Positions 1 to 7,228 of a stretch of DNA of 64,000 nt are shown here, in pieces (position 1 is the first letter of the stretch; the number at the start of each line of letters is the position of its first letter). Made by a program: the position numbers and the translations under genes. The stretch is from Demequina aurantiaca (GTDB taxonomy: Bacteria; Actinomycetota; Actinomycetes; Actinomycetales; Demequinaceae), in contig NZ_BBRF01000001.1 of the NCBI RefSeq assembly GCF_000975135.1, positions 1,614,380 to 1,678,379 of the forward strand. Direction: 5' to 3'. The notes beneath the pieces were generated by a model. That model was not told the origin of the DNA. It ran no database searches and saw only the letters and a program-made list of their open reading frames with translations.

Positions 1-27
1 CACACCAACTGACGTCAGGAGAACTCT

Positions 28-306
28 GTGAAATCGCACGCCGAAACGCAGCCATTTGCTCACCCGGAACATATCGAAATGCATGAGATTCAGCTCACCG
101 TGACGCTGGCCTTCGACTCCCGGAGCGCTCTGTCCATCCTGACCAACGCGAAGTCGCCCATGGACCGGGAGTTCCTCCTGACCAAGACCGCATTCGAACT
201 CTTCACGGGCTACCTCGATCACCTCAATGGCATGGACGAAAAAGGTCGCCCGGCCACGGAGGTGATTATTGGCCTACGGCCGCCCGGCACGTGTCAGACC
301 CCCTAG
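28..306 (+). CDS. Hypothetical small protein
   Basis: 92 residues if the GTG at 28 is the start; AGGAGA lies 5 bases upstream at 17-22. The protein is soluble with no signal peptide or membrane segment, His-rich at the N-terminus, with a central stretch that alternates hydrophobic and charged residues. I do not recognise a family. It is followed after 59 bases by the NYN-like gene in the same direction, so the two may be co-transcribed. The 5' flank is cut by the window, so an earlier operon gene cannot be excluded. Confidence 0.55.
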   Translation: MKSHAETQPFAHPEHIEMHEIQLTVTLAFDSRSALSILTNAKSPMDREFLLTKTAFELFTGYLDHLNGMDEKGRPATEVIIGLRPPGTCQTP

Positions 307-365
307 ATACATTGAAATCACTGCACCACTACGTGCACCGCCAACGAGTCTGAGGGGACCACACC

Positions 366-1010
366 ATGAACGTCATCGGCATCACCGTCGCCAGTATTTC
401 TGCCCACGAGGTCGTACCAGTCGACCGTAAAGTCGTACCAGTTGACCGTCAGGTCGTGCCGGTCGACCATAAAGTCGCACTGGTCGACCGTCGGGCCGCA
501 CCGATCATTTCTGAGTTTGAACCGATCTCGCACGGCGGCGCTGCCGGTCGCCGCCTGATCGTCGCCGACCTCGAGAACCTGCTCGGCTGCAAGCCGGCCG
601 ATGCCGAGCCTTCGCTGTGGGATGAGGCCTTCGAGGGTCTCGTTGACAGCATCGCGTTCGATGCCGAAGTCGACCAGCTCGTGATCGGCGTCGATCCCCA
701 GTGGGCCTTCACGGTGTTCGACCTCGCACCAGCGGCGCGTCTCGTCACCAGGTCAGGGGAGTCGGGAGCCGACATCGCGCTGTGCGAGGTTCTGAGTGAC
801 TACGACTTCATCGCCCGTCGTTTCACTGAGGTAGTGATCGCGAGTGGCGACCATGAGTTCGTGCGCTCCGTGGGGCAACTTCGCTACCGCAACGTCGTGA
901 CGACTGTCGCCTCGAGGGGAGCCGGACTGAACTGCACGTTGGCCGAGATTGCCGACCGCGTCATCAACCTCGCCACTCCTATGCGCCACGAGCTCGCGCT
1001 CGCGGCCTAG
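366..1010 (+). CDS. NYN/PIN-like domain protein with N-terminal heptad repeats
   Basis: 214 residues; ATG with GAGGGGACC upstream. After a short leader, residues 16-43 are four tandem heptads of the type VVPVDRK, encoded by a 21-bp minisatellite. The rest resembles an NYN (PIN-fold) ribonuclease domain: an early acidic strand (LIVADLENLLG, about residues 61-71), a middle acidic motif (GADIALCE) and a late strand with VIASGDHEF, matching the usual D..N, D and SGDxDF positions. NYN domains cleave RNA with metal held by these acidic residues; activity here is inference. The Cys-rich microprotein follows 14 bases later, suggesting one transcript. No toxin-antitoxin partner is recognisable. The family call rests on motif pattern only. 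Confidence 0.6.
   Translation: MNVIGITVASISAHEVVPVDRKVVPVDRQVVPVDHKVALVDRRAAPIISEFEPISHGGAAGRRLIVADLENLLGCKPADAEPSLWDEAFEGLVDSIAFDAEVDQLVIGVDPQWAFTVFDLAPAARLVTRSGESGADIALCEVLSDYDFIARRFTEVVIASGDHEFVRSVGQLRYRNVVTTVASRGAGLNCTLAEIADRVINLATPMRHELALAA
411..494 (+). repeat. 4 x 21-bp in-frame minisatellite
   Basis: Four consecutive 21-bp units (411-431, 432-452, 453-473, 474-494), each beginning GTCG and containing a GTCGACC- or GTTGACC-type core. They encode VVPVDRK, VVPVDRQ, VVPVDHK and VALVDRR. Most differences are third-position changes, and the unit is a codon multiple, so copy-number change would keep the reading frame. Confidence 0.9.
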
Positions 1011-1024
1011 GTGGGGGAGCCGCA

Positions 1025-1126
1025 ATGGGAGACAAGCAGTTGTGCCCGGAGAAATGCGTCGTAACGTGGCATCCCAATGGCGACATCACGGTCGAGTGCC
1101 GCTGCCCGGGGGACTGCCGTGCCTAG
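1025..1126 (+). CDS. 33-residue cysteine-rich microprotein
   Basis: An ATG preceded by GGGGGAG opens a 33-codon frame ending in TAG. The peptide has five cysteines at positions 7, 11, 25, 27 and 31 (CxxxC, then CxC and CxxxC), acidic and basic residues, and one Trp. There is no signal peptide. The spacing would suit a zinc knuckle or small metal site, but I recognise no family. It sits 14 bases after the NYN-like gene, consistent with translation from the same mRNA. It is small enough that coding status rests on the ribosome site and the cysteine pattern. Confidence 0.5.
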   Translation: MGDKQLCPEKCVVTWHPNGDITVECRCPGDCRA

Positions 1127-1205
1127 ACAACGGGACGCAAGGTAGGTACGACGGGAGCGACGAAGGCTCAACATGGACAACTCGCGATAGTAAGGCGAAG
1201 GCAGA

Positions 1206-1236
1206 AACTCCAGCGGAGCTGAAGGACGCTGGAGTT
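1206..1236. terminator. Perfect 10-bp hairpin between convergent genes
   Basis: AACTCCAGCG at 1206-1215 is the exact reverse complement of CGCTGGAGTT at 1227-1236, with an 11-base loop. It lies between the plus-strand NYN cluster and the convergent minus-strand gene ending at 1322, where a bidirectional terminator would be expected. There is no T-tract, so termination is inferred from location. Confidence 0.4.
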
Positions 1237-1309
1237 CCTGGAGTTCGTGGGTTCCTGGGGTTCCATGGAGTCCTTGGAGTCCTTGGAGTCCTTGAAGTCC
1301 CTGAAGTCG
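1231..1309. repeat. Degenerate GGAGTCCTT tandem array
   Basis: Nine-base units of the type GGAGTTCCT / GGAGTCCTT / GAAGTCCCT run in tandem for about 80 bases. They start inside the right arm of the 1206-1236 hairpin. No gene is evident here; translated frames give low-complexity peptides only. Confidence 0.75.
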
Positions 1310-1321
1310 CCTGTGCTGCGA

Positions 1322-1918
1322 CTACTCGTCGTCGACGTCGTCCGCCACACGCACGTTGTCGGCGAGGAAACGTGACAACTGCGGGTGGAGAACTGCAGCG
1401 TGGTTGGTGCTTTGCGTGAGGTCCTCTCCGTCGAGCGCGTCGATCTGCGCAGTCTCCTCCGCGGTCAGCACTCGGTACGGGTCACGGACCAGCGAGATCG
1501 CGGCATCCTCGTCCAGCACCTCGAGGATCGACTGGATCTTGTCCTTGATCGCGAGAGCCTCGGGGTCTACCGCGACGGCGGCCTTGAAGAACGCGACGTA
1601 ATCCTCGCTGAGGAAGCGGTTTCCGCGCTCAGAGTCGAGCATGTGCTCCAGCCCGGTCGCCAGCAGAATCTCCGCGGGAACGAGTTCGCGCTCGGGGTCA
1701 TTGATCAGGAGAGTCGCGGCATCGGCCGGGAACGAGTCCAGCAGCGCCTGCACGTCACGCTTCATGCCCTCGAGAACCTTCTCAGCCGACGCCTGGAACT
1801 GCTGGGCGTAGGCATCCGCCTCGGCGGCATTCGTGGGGATGTTGGTGGGCGCCTCCGGGGCAGTGCCCGTCTGCGAGGCGTCGTCGCTGGATGAAGGGTC
1901 GTGGTTCTCAGAAGTCAT
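1322..1918 (-). CDS. Hypothetical acidic protein
   Basis: 198 residues, acidic, predicted all-helical and cytoplasmic. The first 35 residues are Ser/Thr/Ala/Asp-rich and likely disordered. A helical middle (about residues 36-65) is followed by two similar stretches containing LLINDPERELVPAE and LVRDPYRVLTAEE, hinting at an internal duplication of a small helical unit. No family recognised. The start has no Shine-Dalgarno site; a TACGGT element ends exactly 6 bases upstream of the ATG, predicting a leaderless mRNA. Confidence 0.6.
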   Translation of the reverse strand: MTSENHDPSSSDDASQTGTAPEAPTNIPTNAAEADAYAQQFQASAEKVLEGMKRDVQALLDSFPADAATLLINDPERELVPAEILLATGLEHMLDSERGNRFLSEDYVAFFKAAVAVDPEALAIKDKIQSILEVLDEDAAISLVRDPYRVLTAEETAQIDALDGEDLTQSTNHAAVLHPQLSRFLADNVRVADDVDDE

Positions 1919-1924
1919 ACATCC

Positions 1925-1930
1925 ACCGTA
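1925..1930 (-). promoter_or_regulatory. Predicted leaderless -10 element (TACGGT)
   Basis: On the minus strand TACGGT is followed by 6 bases and then the ATG at 1918. The upstream region lacks a purine-rich ribosome site, so the transcript probably starts at or within a base or two of the start codon. Confidence 0.5.
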
Positions 1931-2083
1931 GTGGAGCGGCGAGTGCTGTCCACCCGCGTTGGCTGCCAGCGAAAAACAGAGGAAGGACGCCGGCGTGGAT
2001 ACCGCCGAGATCCCAGTACCGATGGCCAGCAGAACGGCCAGAAACGTTTGTGGCTAGCAGACCGCTAGAACCGTTCGCGACCG

Positions 2084-2512
2084 CTACTGCAGGCAGAACT
2101 CATTGCCCTCGGGGTCGCGCATTTGGTAATAGAGCTCCGGCCATGGGCCCCACTTCTGCTCGATGAGACGCACCACGCTCGCCCCCAGCGAGACGAGGCG
2201 GTCCCGCTCCGCGTCGAGGTCGGCCAGCGTGGTCTCACCCTCGACCTGCACGTTGACGTCGAGATGCAGGCGATTGCGACCCGCCTTGGGTCCGTCTGCA
2301 TGGTGGAAGAACAGCCGTGGCCCCACTCCCGAGGGATCCTCGGCAAGTCCCCTCGTCGCGAGGTCGTCATCCGTCAGGCCACTCGCCAGCAGCACGTCGC
2401 GCAGCTCACCCTCAAATCGCCGCACCTCGTAGCCGAAGGCCGCCGCCCAGAACTCCGACAGCGCCACCGGGTCCTCCGCGTAGAAGACGATGTTGCCAAT
2501 CTTGTTCGCCAT
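2084..2512 (-). CDS. VOC (glyoxalase/bleomycin-resistance) family protein
   Basis: 142 residues. The ATG at 2512 is chosen over an upstream in-frame extension because AAGGAGG sits just before it and the VOC fold starts at once (IGNIVFYAEDPVALSEFW). The protein has the paired beta-alpha-beta-beta-beta pattern, with the family-typical HLDVNV strand (metal His) in the second half and the closing DPEGNEFCL motif (metal Glu). VOC members include glyoxalase-like enzymes, dioxygenases and drug-binding proteins; the substrate cannot be read from sequence. Divergent from the HbpS-like gene at 2634 across a 121-base promoter region. Confidence 0.85.
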   Translation of the reverse strand: MANKIGNIVFYAEDPVALSEFWAAAFGYEVRRFEGELRDVLLASGLTDDDLATRGLAEDPSGVGPRLFFHHADGPKAGRNRLHLDVNVQVEGETTLADLDAERDRLVSLGASVVRLIEQKWGPWPELYYQMRDPEGNEFCLQ

Positions 2513-2633
2513 CGGTTGCCTCCTTGGAAACTGCGCCGCGCGGCACGAACGCACACAACAAAAATAACCTGCAGCATCGTCCGCCGCTACGCTAAACGAA
2601 AGCCCCACCCGCGTCTCAACGAAGGAGCACCCT

Positions 2634-3101
2634 ATGTTCACCGGACTCAACCAGGAGGTCTGCGCGCAGGCGTGGGATGTCATCGTGCCCGCCATCGAGA
2701 GGGCCGCCGAACTTGGCGTCACCAACGGTCTCTGCGGCACCCTGATTGTGCTGGACCCCGCAAACCCCGACCCCAAGAACCCGCTGTTCATGGCAACCAT
2801 TGGCGACGAAGACCCCCAGCTCCTCATCAACGTCGAGGGCAAGGTTGCGGTCACCATCCGCACCGGCCTGGACAGCTCCCGTGTGGGGCAGGACTTCCCG
2901 TACCTCTACAAGGCCGGCGACATCAAGTACCCGGGCGCAATCATCCGCGAAGGCCTGATCGTGAGCTTCAGTGGCGTGCAGGGTGATTACGACGAGATGA
3001 TCTGCGAGTGGATGGTCGCCGCGCTGCGGGGAATCTGCCGACAGGGCTTCAACGGCGAGGGCGGCGCGAACCGTCAGCCCGGCGCCTACCTCGCGGGCTA
3101 G
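2634..3101 (+). CDS. HbpS/GlcG-like (heme-binding, DUF336-type) protein
   Basis: 155 residues, ATG with AAGGAG 6 bases upstream. The arrangement suggests the HbpS/GlcG family: an N-terminal helix ending in AAELGVTNG, a strand with LIVLDP, and a C-terminal GLIVSFSGVQGDYDE segment followed by a helix, like the GVSG...DE ending of that family. Members bind heme or small ligands or sit in glycolate clusters. There is no signal peptide, so it should be cytoplasmic. A TACGCT -10-like element lies about 40 bases upstream. The family call is by overall pattern only. Confidence 0.5.
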   Translation: MFTGLNQEVCAQAWDVIVPAIERAAELGVTNGLCGTLIVLDPANPDPKNPLFMATIGDEDPQLLINVEGKVAVTIRTGLDSSRVGQDFPYLYKAGDIKYPGAIIREGLIVSFSGVQGDYDEMICEWMVAALRGICRQGFNGEGGANRQPGAYLAG

Positions 3102-3155
3102 CTGACGGCGCTCGGCGCCACCGCACGTGGGTGCCGAGCGCGACGGTTTGGATCG

Positions 3156-3584
3156 CTAATGCCCCGGAGGCGGCTCATAAGGAGAGCGTACCGGGGCACC
3201 AACCTCGATTGAGGTGAACTCCATGACCGGCTCCTCGACTTCACCCTGAGCGGTTGAGTCACTCACGGGTGACTCAACGCCGTTCGCGGCAAGCAGTGCG
3301 TCCACCTTGGCCTCGAGCGTGGCGCTCCGCGCAACATCCTCCTCGCGCTGGAAGTCCCGCTCGTCACGGCGGCGGTCCAGCGCCATCGCGATCAGTGGGG
3401 CGGGAAATGTCAGTACCGCCGCGACCCACGCACCCACGGCGAAGGCCGTCCAATTGAACACCGAATTGCCGTACACGTCGACATCGAACGTCCTGAAGGT
3501 ATTGCCGGCCCATGCGCCAATCCCCAGCGCCACCACCACGTACCAGGCGTAGATCCACCACTTCACTTTTGTCATGACATGCAT
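3156..3584 (-). CDS. Two-pass membrane protein, unknown function
   Basis: 142 residues. Two membrane segments lie at about residues 10-28 (YAWYVVVALGIGAWAG) and 45-67 (WTAFAVGAWVAAVLTFPAPLIAMAL). A charged helical stretch follows (RRRDERDFQREED) and then an acidic, proline-rich tail, probably cytoplasmic. No known family. An internal ATG three codons later is possible, but TAGGTT ends exactly 6 bases before the first ATG, supporting a leaderless start at 3584. Divergent from ybaK. Confidence 0.6.
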   Translation of the reverse strand: MHVMTKVKWWIYAWYVVVALGIGAWAGNTFRTFDVDVYGNSVFNWTAFAVGAWVAAVLTFPAPLIAMALDRRRDERDFQREEDVARSATLEAKVDALLAANGVESPVSDSTAQGEVEEPVMEFTSIEVGAPVRSPYEPPPGH

Positions 3585-3590
3585 GGGGGC

Positions 3591-3596
3591 AACCTA
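3591..3596 (-). promoter_or_regulatory. Predicted leaderless -10 element (TAGGTT)
   Basis: On the minus strand TAGGTT is followed by 6 bases and the ATG at 3584, with no ribosome-binding site. It is separated by only 21 bases from the plus-strand TACCGT element serving ybaK, so the two promoters are back to back. Confidence 0.5.
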
Positions 3597-3617
3597 CCCC
3601 GACCGCGCCTCTACGGC

Positions 3618-3623
3618 TACCGT
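3618..3623 (+). promoter_or_regulatory. Predicted -10 element of ybaK (TACCGT)
   Basis: TACCGT ends 6 bases before the ATG at 3630; the intervening GGAGGA could also act as a ribosome site on a longer transcript from further upstream. Confidence 0.4.
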
Positions 3624-3629
3624 GGAGGA

Positions 3630-4466
3630 ATGACGGACAACTCGACCGATTCCGCGTCCACCAGCGACGACGCCTCCACCAATCCGGCGCTCGCCGCGCT
3701 CGCGCAGTCGGGGCTGGAGTATCACGTGGTCCGCCACGAGAACGTGGACTCTCTCGAGGAGGCCGCCCAGGCGCGTGGGCTCGACCCCCGCCAGGTGCTC
3801 AAGACCCTGGTGGTGCGCCGCGGCTCCGGCGACTATCTCTTCATCCTGGTGCCAGGCGATCGCCAGATCAGTTGGCCCAAGATACGCGAGCACCTCGGCG
3901 TGAATCGCATCTCGATGCCCGATGCGGACAAGGCCCTCGAGGTCACCGGCTACGTGCGCGGCACCATCACGCCGTTCGGCTCACAGGGCTCCGCCGATGG
4001 CACGCCGTGGCCCGTCATCGCCGATGCCCTGATCGCCTCCCGCGCTGGAATTTCAGCCAACGGCACCGCGGCCGATGCTGGGGCAAGCGAGACTGGCGCG
4101 GCACCATTTGCCGAGGTCAGCATCGGCGGGGGAGCGCCGGGTGTCTCCGCGACCCTCGCGGCCGAGGCGCTGATCGACCACCTGAACGCCGAGGTCGCGG
4201 ACGTGACCGATCCGGCCGTCATCTACGCCGAGCCGCCCTACTGGAATGTCACCATGGACGCGCTCGACTCGACCGATCGTCTGGGGTACCCGCTCCACCT
4301 GACCCCGGGCGCTCTTCACAGCAACGACGTGATGAGCGCGATCAAGGCGGCCCTCAGTGGCGAGCCACTAACCAGCTTTGAGCGCGCCGCGAGCGAGGCG
4401 CGCCGCCGCCTGCCCACCCCCAACGCCGAGCAGATCGCGCAGGCAGAGGCGGACTTCCGGGCCTAG
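3630..4466 (+). CDS. ybaK: YbaK/EbsC-type aminoacyl-tRNA deacylase with C-terminal extension
   Basis: 278 residues from the ATG after GGAGGA. Residues about 18-190 match the YbaK fold, which hydrolyses mischarged Cys-tRNA(Pro): the VVRH strand, LKTLVVR with the conserved Lys, ILVPGDRQIS and TPFGS. Two oddities are visible. An Ala/Thr/Gly-rich insert (around residues 140-163) breaks the usual sequence before SIGGGAPGVSATL. About 85 residues follow the normal end near VTDP, including a tail with Arg/Ala-rich helices. The extension resembles no family I know. The domain call is firm; tRNA specificity is inferred. Confidence 0.8.
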   Translation: MTDNSTDSASTSDDASTNPALAALAQSGLEYHVVRHENVDSLEEAAQARGLDPRQVLKTLVVRRGSGDYLFILVPGDRQISWPKIREHLGVNRISMPDADKALEVTGYVRGTITPFGSQGSADGTPWPVIADALIASRAGISANGTAADAGASETGAAPFAEVSIGGGAPGVSATLAAEALIDHLNAEVADVTDPAVIYAEPPYWNVTMDALDSTDRLGYPLHLTPGALHSNDVMSAIKAALSGEPLTSFERAASEARRRLPTPNAEQIAQAEADFRA

Positions 4467-4533
4467 CCCACGCCGCAAGCCATGCGCGGAACCGTGCGAG
4501 AATCGGGATATACCCGACATCGAGGAGCGTCCC

Positions 4534-4869
4534 GTGCAACTTCCTGCCGACTACCCACCGGTGCTCTACGTCCCTACCGCCGCGGTCGTCGCCAGACCCG
4601 ACGACGCGCAGTTGGAGTATCGCAAGACAAAGGACGGCCGGAAGGCGCTGCTGGCGTATTCCGCGCTTGACCGCCTGCACGCCGGAATGGGCGCGACCCA
4701 GCCGTGGCTAGTGCTCCCGACGGTCCAATTGGAGACCGTCTGGGAAGCAGACAAGTTCGACACTGTGCTACTCGACGTGGAGATTCCGCCGGAACACCGC
4801 AACGGTCCCGAGGGGGTGGCGGCTCGTGCCGCCATGGGTGCCGAGGGCGAGTCAGAGCGCGACGAATGA
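4534..4869 (+). CDS. SAV_915/SseB-like protein
   Basis: 111 residues from a GTG preceded by GAGGAG. The single small domain (LYVPTAAVV, then a charged hairpin, ALLAYSALDRL, a GATQPWLVL strand) matches the pattern of SAV_915/SseB N-terminal-like proteins, which in actinobacteria are often next to ESX-type secreted proteins. It is cytoplasmic. Its TGA overlaps the next ATG in ATGA, so it heads a translationally coupled series of genes. It may be a chaperone or accessory factor for the neighbouring WXG-like proteins; that role is inferred from position. Confidence 0.6.
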   Translation: MQLPADYPPVLYVPTAAVVARPDDAQLEYRKTKDGRKALLAYSALDRLHAGMGATQPWLVLPTVQLETVWEADKFDTVLLDVEIPPEHRNGPEGVAARAAMGAEGESERDE

Positions 4870-5153
4870 TCGAGGTCGACTACGCCAAAGCATCGGCGGC
4901 CGTCAAGGCCATCCGCGACGCGACCTCCGAGTTTGACGAGGCCGCCGCGAGCAAGAACCCCGAGCCCGGCGACACCGGCGCGGCGCAAGCAATGCTCGCG
5001 GACGTGCTCGCCACCTCGGCGGACGTGGCGTTGCGCCTGGTACACGAGGTTGACACCCTCGCGATCAGCGCCGATGCCGGCCTCGCGGACCTGAGCACCT
5101 TTGACCGGAGCATGTCCACCAACCTGCAGGGCATGGGCTGGTCACTGGAATGA
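4866..5153 (+). CDS. WXG100-sized helical protein
   Basis: 95 residues starting at the ATG that overlaps the previous stop. It is entirely helical with two long amphipathic helices separated near a PGDTG turn, the size and shape of ESAT-6/WXG100 proteins. A strict WXG motif is missing; GMGW near the end is the nearest. No signal peptide. Its stop overlaps the start of the following gene in ATGA, giving 1:1 coupled synthesis, as expected for a heterodimer partner. Secretion through a type VII system is inference; no EccC ATPase is in the window. Confidence 0.6.
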   Translation: MIEVDYAKASAAVKAIRDATSEFDEAAASKNPEPGDTGAAQAMLADVLATSADVALRLVHEVDTLAISADAGLADLSTFDRSMSTNLQGMGWSLE

Positions 5154-6331
5154 GTCAAATACAAGACACCCAGATCGAGGGCTCGCCCGCCGCGATCGAG
5201 GCGGTTGCTACGTACCTGCGCACCACGCTATCCGGCGCGTCCTCTACCTGGGCCGGCGACGTGGCCTCCGGGCGCACCAAAGCCTCCGGTGCATGGTCTG
5301 GCGAAACCGCCGAAGCCTTTGCCGGCCGGCTAGGCACCGCAAAGAAGGCCATCACCTCGTTTGGCGACGAGACCGACGCGGTGGCCGCCGCCGTCTCCAA
5401 GCTCGCGACGGGCCTGACGAACGCCCAACAGAAGATGACCGATGCCAGAGCCACAGCATCGGCCGGTGGACTGACGGTTTCCGGAACCAAAATTCATGGT
5501 CCAGGCAATGCGCCCGCGACCCAATTCGCGACCACTGCGCCCTACACGCAGACCCCCGCGAGCACGGCCGCCGGCAGCGCGTATTCCAAGAAGGTCAAGG
5601 CCTGGAACACGAGCGTGCAGCAGGCGACCAGCGGGTTCGACATGTGGCAGGAGGCGCTCGACGCCTTCTCTGCGACGTGGAGTGAAAAGGGCAGCAACCT
5701 CACGAGCGTGACCACCGGGCTGCTCACCGGGGGAATCAGTGCCGGCGCGATCGCCAACACTACGTACCAGCTGAAGGGGGTGCGGGCACTCAACTTGGAT
5801 CGCCTCGCGAGTGCCGAGGCCACCCTCGCTCAAATGGTGAAGGACGGCCGTGTGGTGGTGCCCAAGTCCGCGTACTACGGCATGGCCGACGACGCGCTCG
5901 CCGCGCGCACCGCGGCGACCTCGGCGGATGACTTGCTGAAGGACGGCGTGCGCGTGGGGTCAAAGCTCAGCAAGGGGCTCCTGGTCCTCGGCATAGCGGG
6001 CACCGGCTACGGAATTTACGATGACATTCAGCATGGCGAATCCGTCGCGCAGGCCGCTACCTCAAACGTGGGCGGGTTCCTCGCGGGAGTGGGCGCTGGC
6101 GCGGCGATCGGTTCCTTCATTGCGCCTCCCGCCGGGACCATCGTCGGCGCGGTGGTGGGAGCCGGCATCGGCCTGTTCACGTCTGGCATGATCGATCACT
6201 TCTTTGAGGACGGCTGGGGCGACGGGCTGTCCGGAGTGGGCGACGCGTTGGAGTCAGGGTGGAATGAGGTGGCGGACACGGGTAAGGCAATCGGCGATCT
6301 GGCCACCGGTGTCTGGGACTCGATTTTCTAA
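5150..6331 (+). CDS. WXG-like protein with glycine-zipper C-terminus (candidate type VII effector)
   Basis: 393 residues. The N-terminal 100 form a WXG100-like helical hairpin, with WSGETAEAF filling the WXG turn near residue 48. A linker rich in Thr/Ala/Gly leads to a middle helical domain (about residues 140-260). The C-terminal part holds a glycine-zipper membrane segment (GVGAGAAIGSFIAPPAG, then VGAVVGAGIGLF, roughly residues 305-345) and an acidic tail ending in WDSIF. Such C-termini insert in membranes or form pores. Coupled to its upstream partner and followed after 9 bases by a membrane protein. Effector function is inferred; no known toxin domain was recognised. Confidence 0.6.
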   Translation: MSQIQDTQIEGSPAAIEAVATYLRTTLSGASSTWAGDVASGRTKASGAWSGETAEAFAGRLGTAKKAITSFGDETDAVAAAVSKLATGLTNAQQKMTDARATASAGGLTVSGTKIHGPGNAPATQFATTAPYTQTPASTAAGSAYSKKVKAWNTSVQQATSGFDMWQEALDAFSATWSEKGSNLTSVTTGLLTGGISAGAIANTTYQLKGVRALNLDRLASAEATLAQMVKDGRVVVPKSAYYGMADDALAARTAATSADDLLKDGVRVGSKLSKGLLVLGIAGTGYGIYDDIQHGESVAQAATSNVGGFLAGVGAGAAIGSFIAPPAGTIVGAVVGAGIGLFTSGMIDHFFEDGWGDGLSGVGDALESGWNEVADTGKAIGDLATGVWDSIF

Positions 6332-6340
6332 CGTGGGGAC

Positions 6341-7228
6341 GTGGTGACGGTGGCGCGGAAACGCAGAATGCCAGTAGCGGCATTCGAGATGATCTTTGGG
6401 CGCGTGGTGTTCTGGCTCGCGCTGCCCGTGAACGTGGCGATTGCCGCGTTATTGACGGTAGGTGCCGTGGCGAGCTTGACAGGAGACAGCACCTGGAGCT
6501 TGGCCGTGACGGTGTTGGTCGCGGTGCTGGCGGTGTGGTGGTGGGTGCTCTGCGTCGACCTCTGCGTGCTGGTGCTGTACCGTCCCCGGCACAGCCACGA
6601 GAGTCTGCAGGACGCGAATGCTCAACGCCAGGGTGGAGTGCTGATACCTGGCAGTCGACGACTGGTCGTGACCACTTTTGTCGCCGCGCTCCTGACGTTG
6701 GCGGTTCTGGTGGCCGCCCTGTGGGCGGTCGACGGAGGCTGGGTGATTGTCATGGCGATCCTGGTTGCCGGGATGGCGCTCGTTGTGGTCGACTTCGCGC
6801 TCACCGTGCGGCGGCCGAGGTTCCTCGAACTCACACGCGATGGGTTCTCCGTCGCTGTGTTCCGCGGTCAGTGGACACTCGCCTGGGACGACGTCACGTC
6901 TATCGCCTTTGTCCAGGGCATGAACGGCACCATGGTCTTTCGCATGGGCCTCGTGCCGGGGGCCGCCTCCCTGACCCAGCAGTGGCGCCATCCGTTCGCT
7001 CGGCGCAAGGACTCGATCGACATCGAGCCCATCGCGCTCGACCTCGATCCGCTCCTCCTGATGTTGGCGTTGCTGCTGTACCGGGACGTCCCTCAGGCGC
7101 GCGAGGAACTCGCGCAAGGTCAAGTGCCGGTACGACTCACGGACGCCAACCGGGCGCTGAGCTCTGCCTCGGGTCCGGCGGCCGAGCAACTCCTTAAGCG
7201 ATTCAAGCCGGAACGGTCGCAGGGCTAG
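6341..7228 (+). CDS. Multi-pass membrane protein with PH-like domain
   Basis: 295 residues, GTG start with GGGGAC close upstream. Four membrane segments (two hairpins, about residues 18-70 and 105-160) are followed by a cytoplasmic beta-rich region that begins RPRFLELTRDGFSV and continues WDDVTSIAF, the pattern of bacterial PH-like domains. The last 70 residues are helical and charged. As last gene of the WXG-like series it could be an immunity or anchoring protein; this is inferred from order. Its TAG overlaps the stop of the convergent hydrolase gene in the shared CTAG at 7225-7228. Confidence 0.6.
   Translation: MVTVARKRRMPVAAFEMIFGRVVFWLALPVNVAIAALLTVGAVASLTGDSTWSLAVTVLVAVLAVWWWVLCVDLCVLVLYRPRHSHESLQDANAQRQGGVLIPGSRRLVVTTFVAALLTLAVLVAALWAVDGGWVIVMAILVAGMALVVVDFALTVRRPRFLELTRDGFSVAVFRGQWTLAWDDVTSIAFVQGMNGTMVFRMGLVPGAASLTQQWRHPFARRKDSIDIEPIALDLDPLLLMLALLLYRDVPQAREELAQGQVPVRLTDANRALSSASGPAAEQLLKRFKPERSQG

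Noticed and set aside
949..1419. Plus-strand open frame of 156 codons
   Set aside because: Overlaps the end of the NYN gene, the microprotein, the hairpin and the nonamer array; low complexity and no ribosome site.
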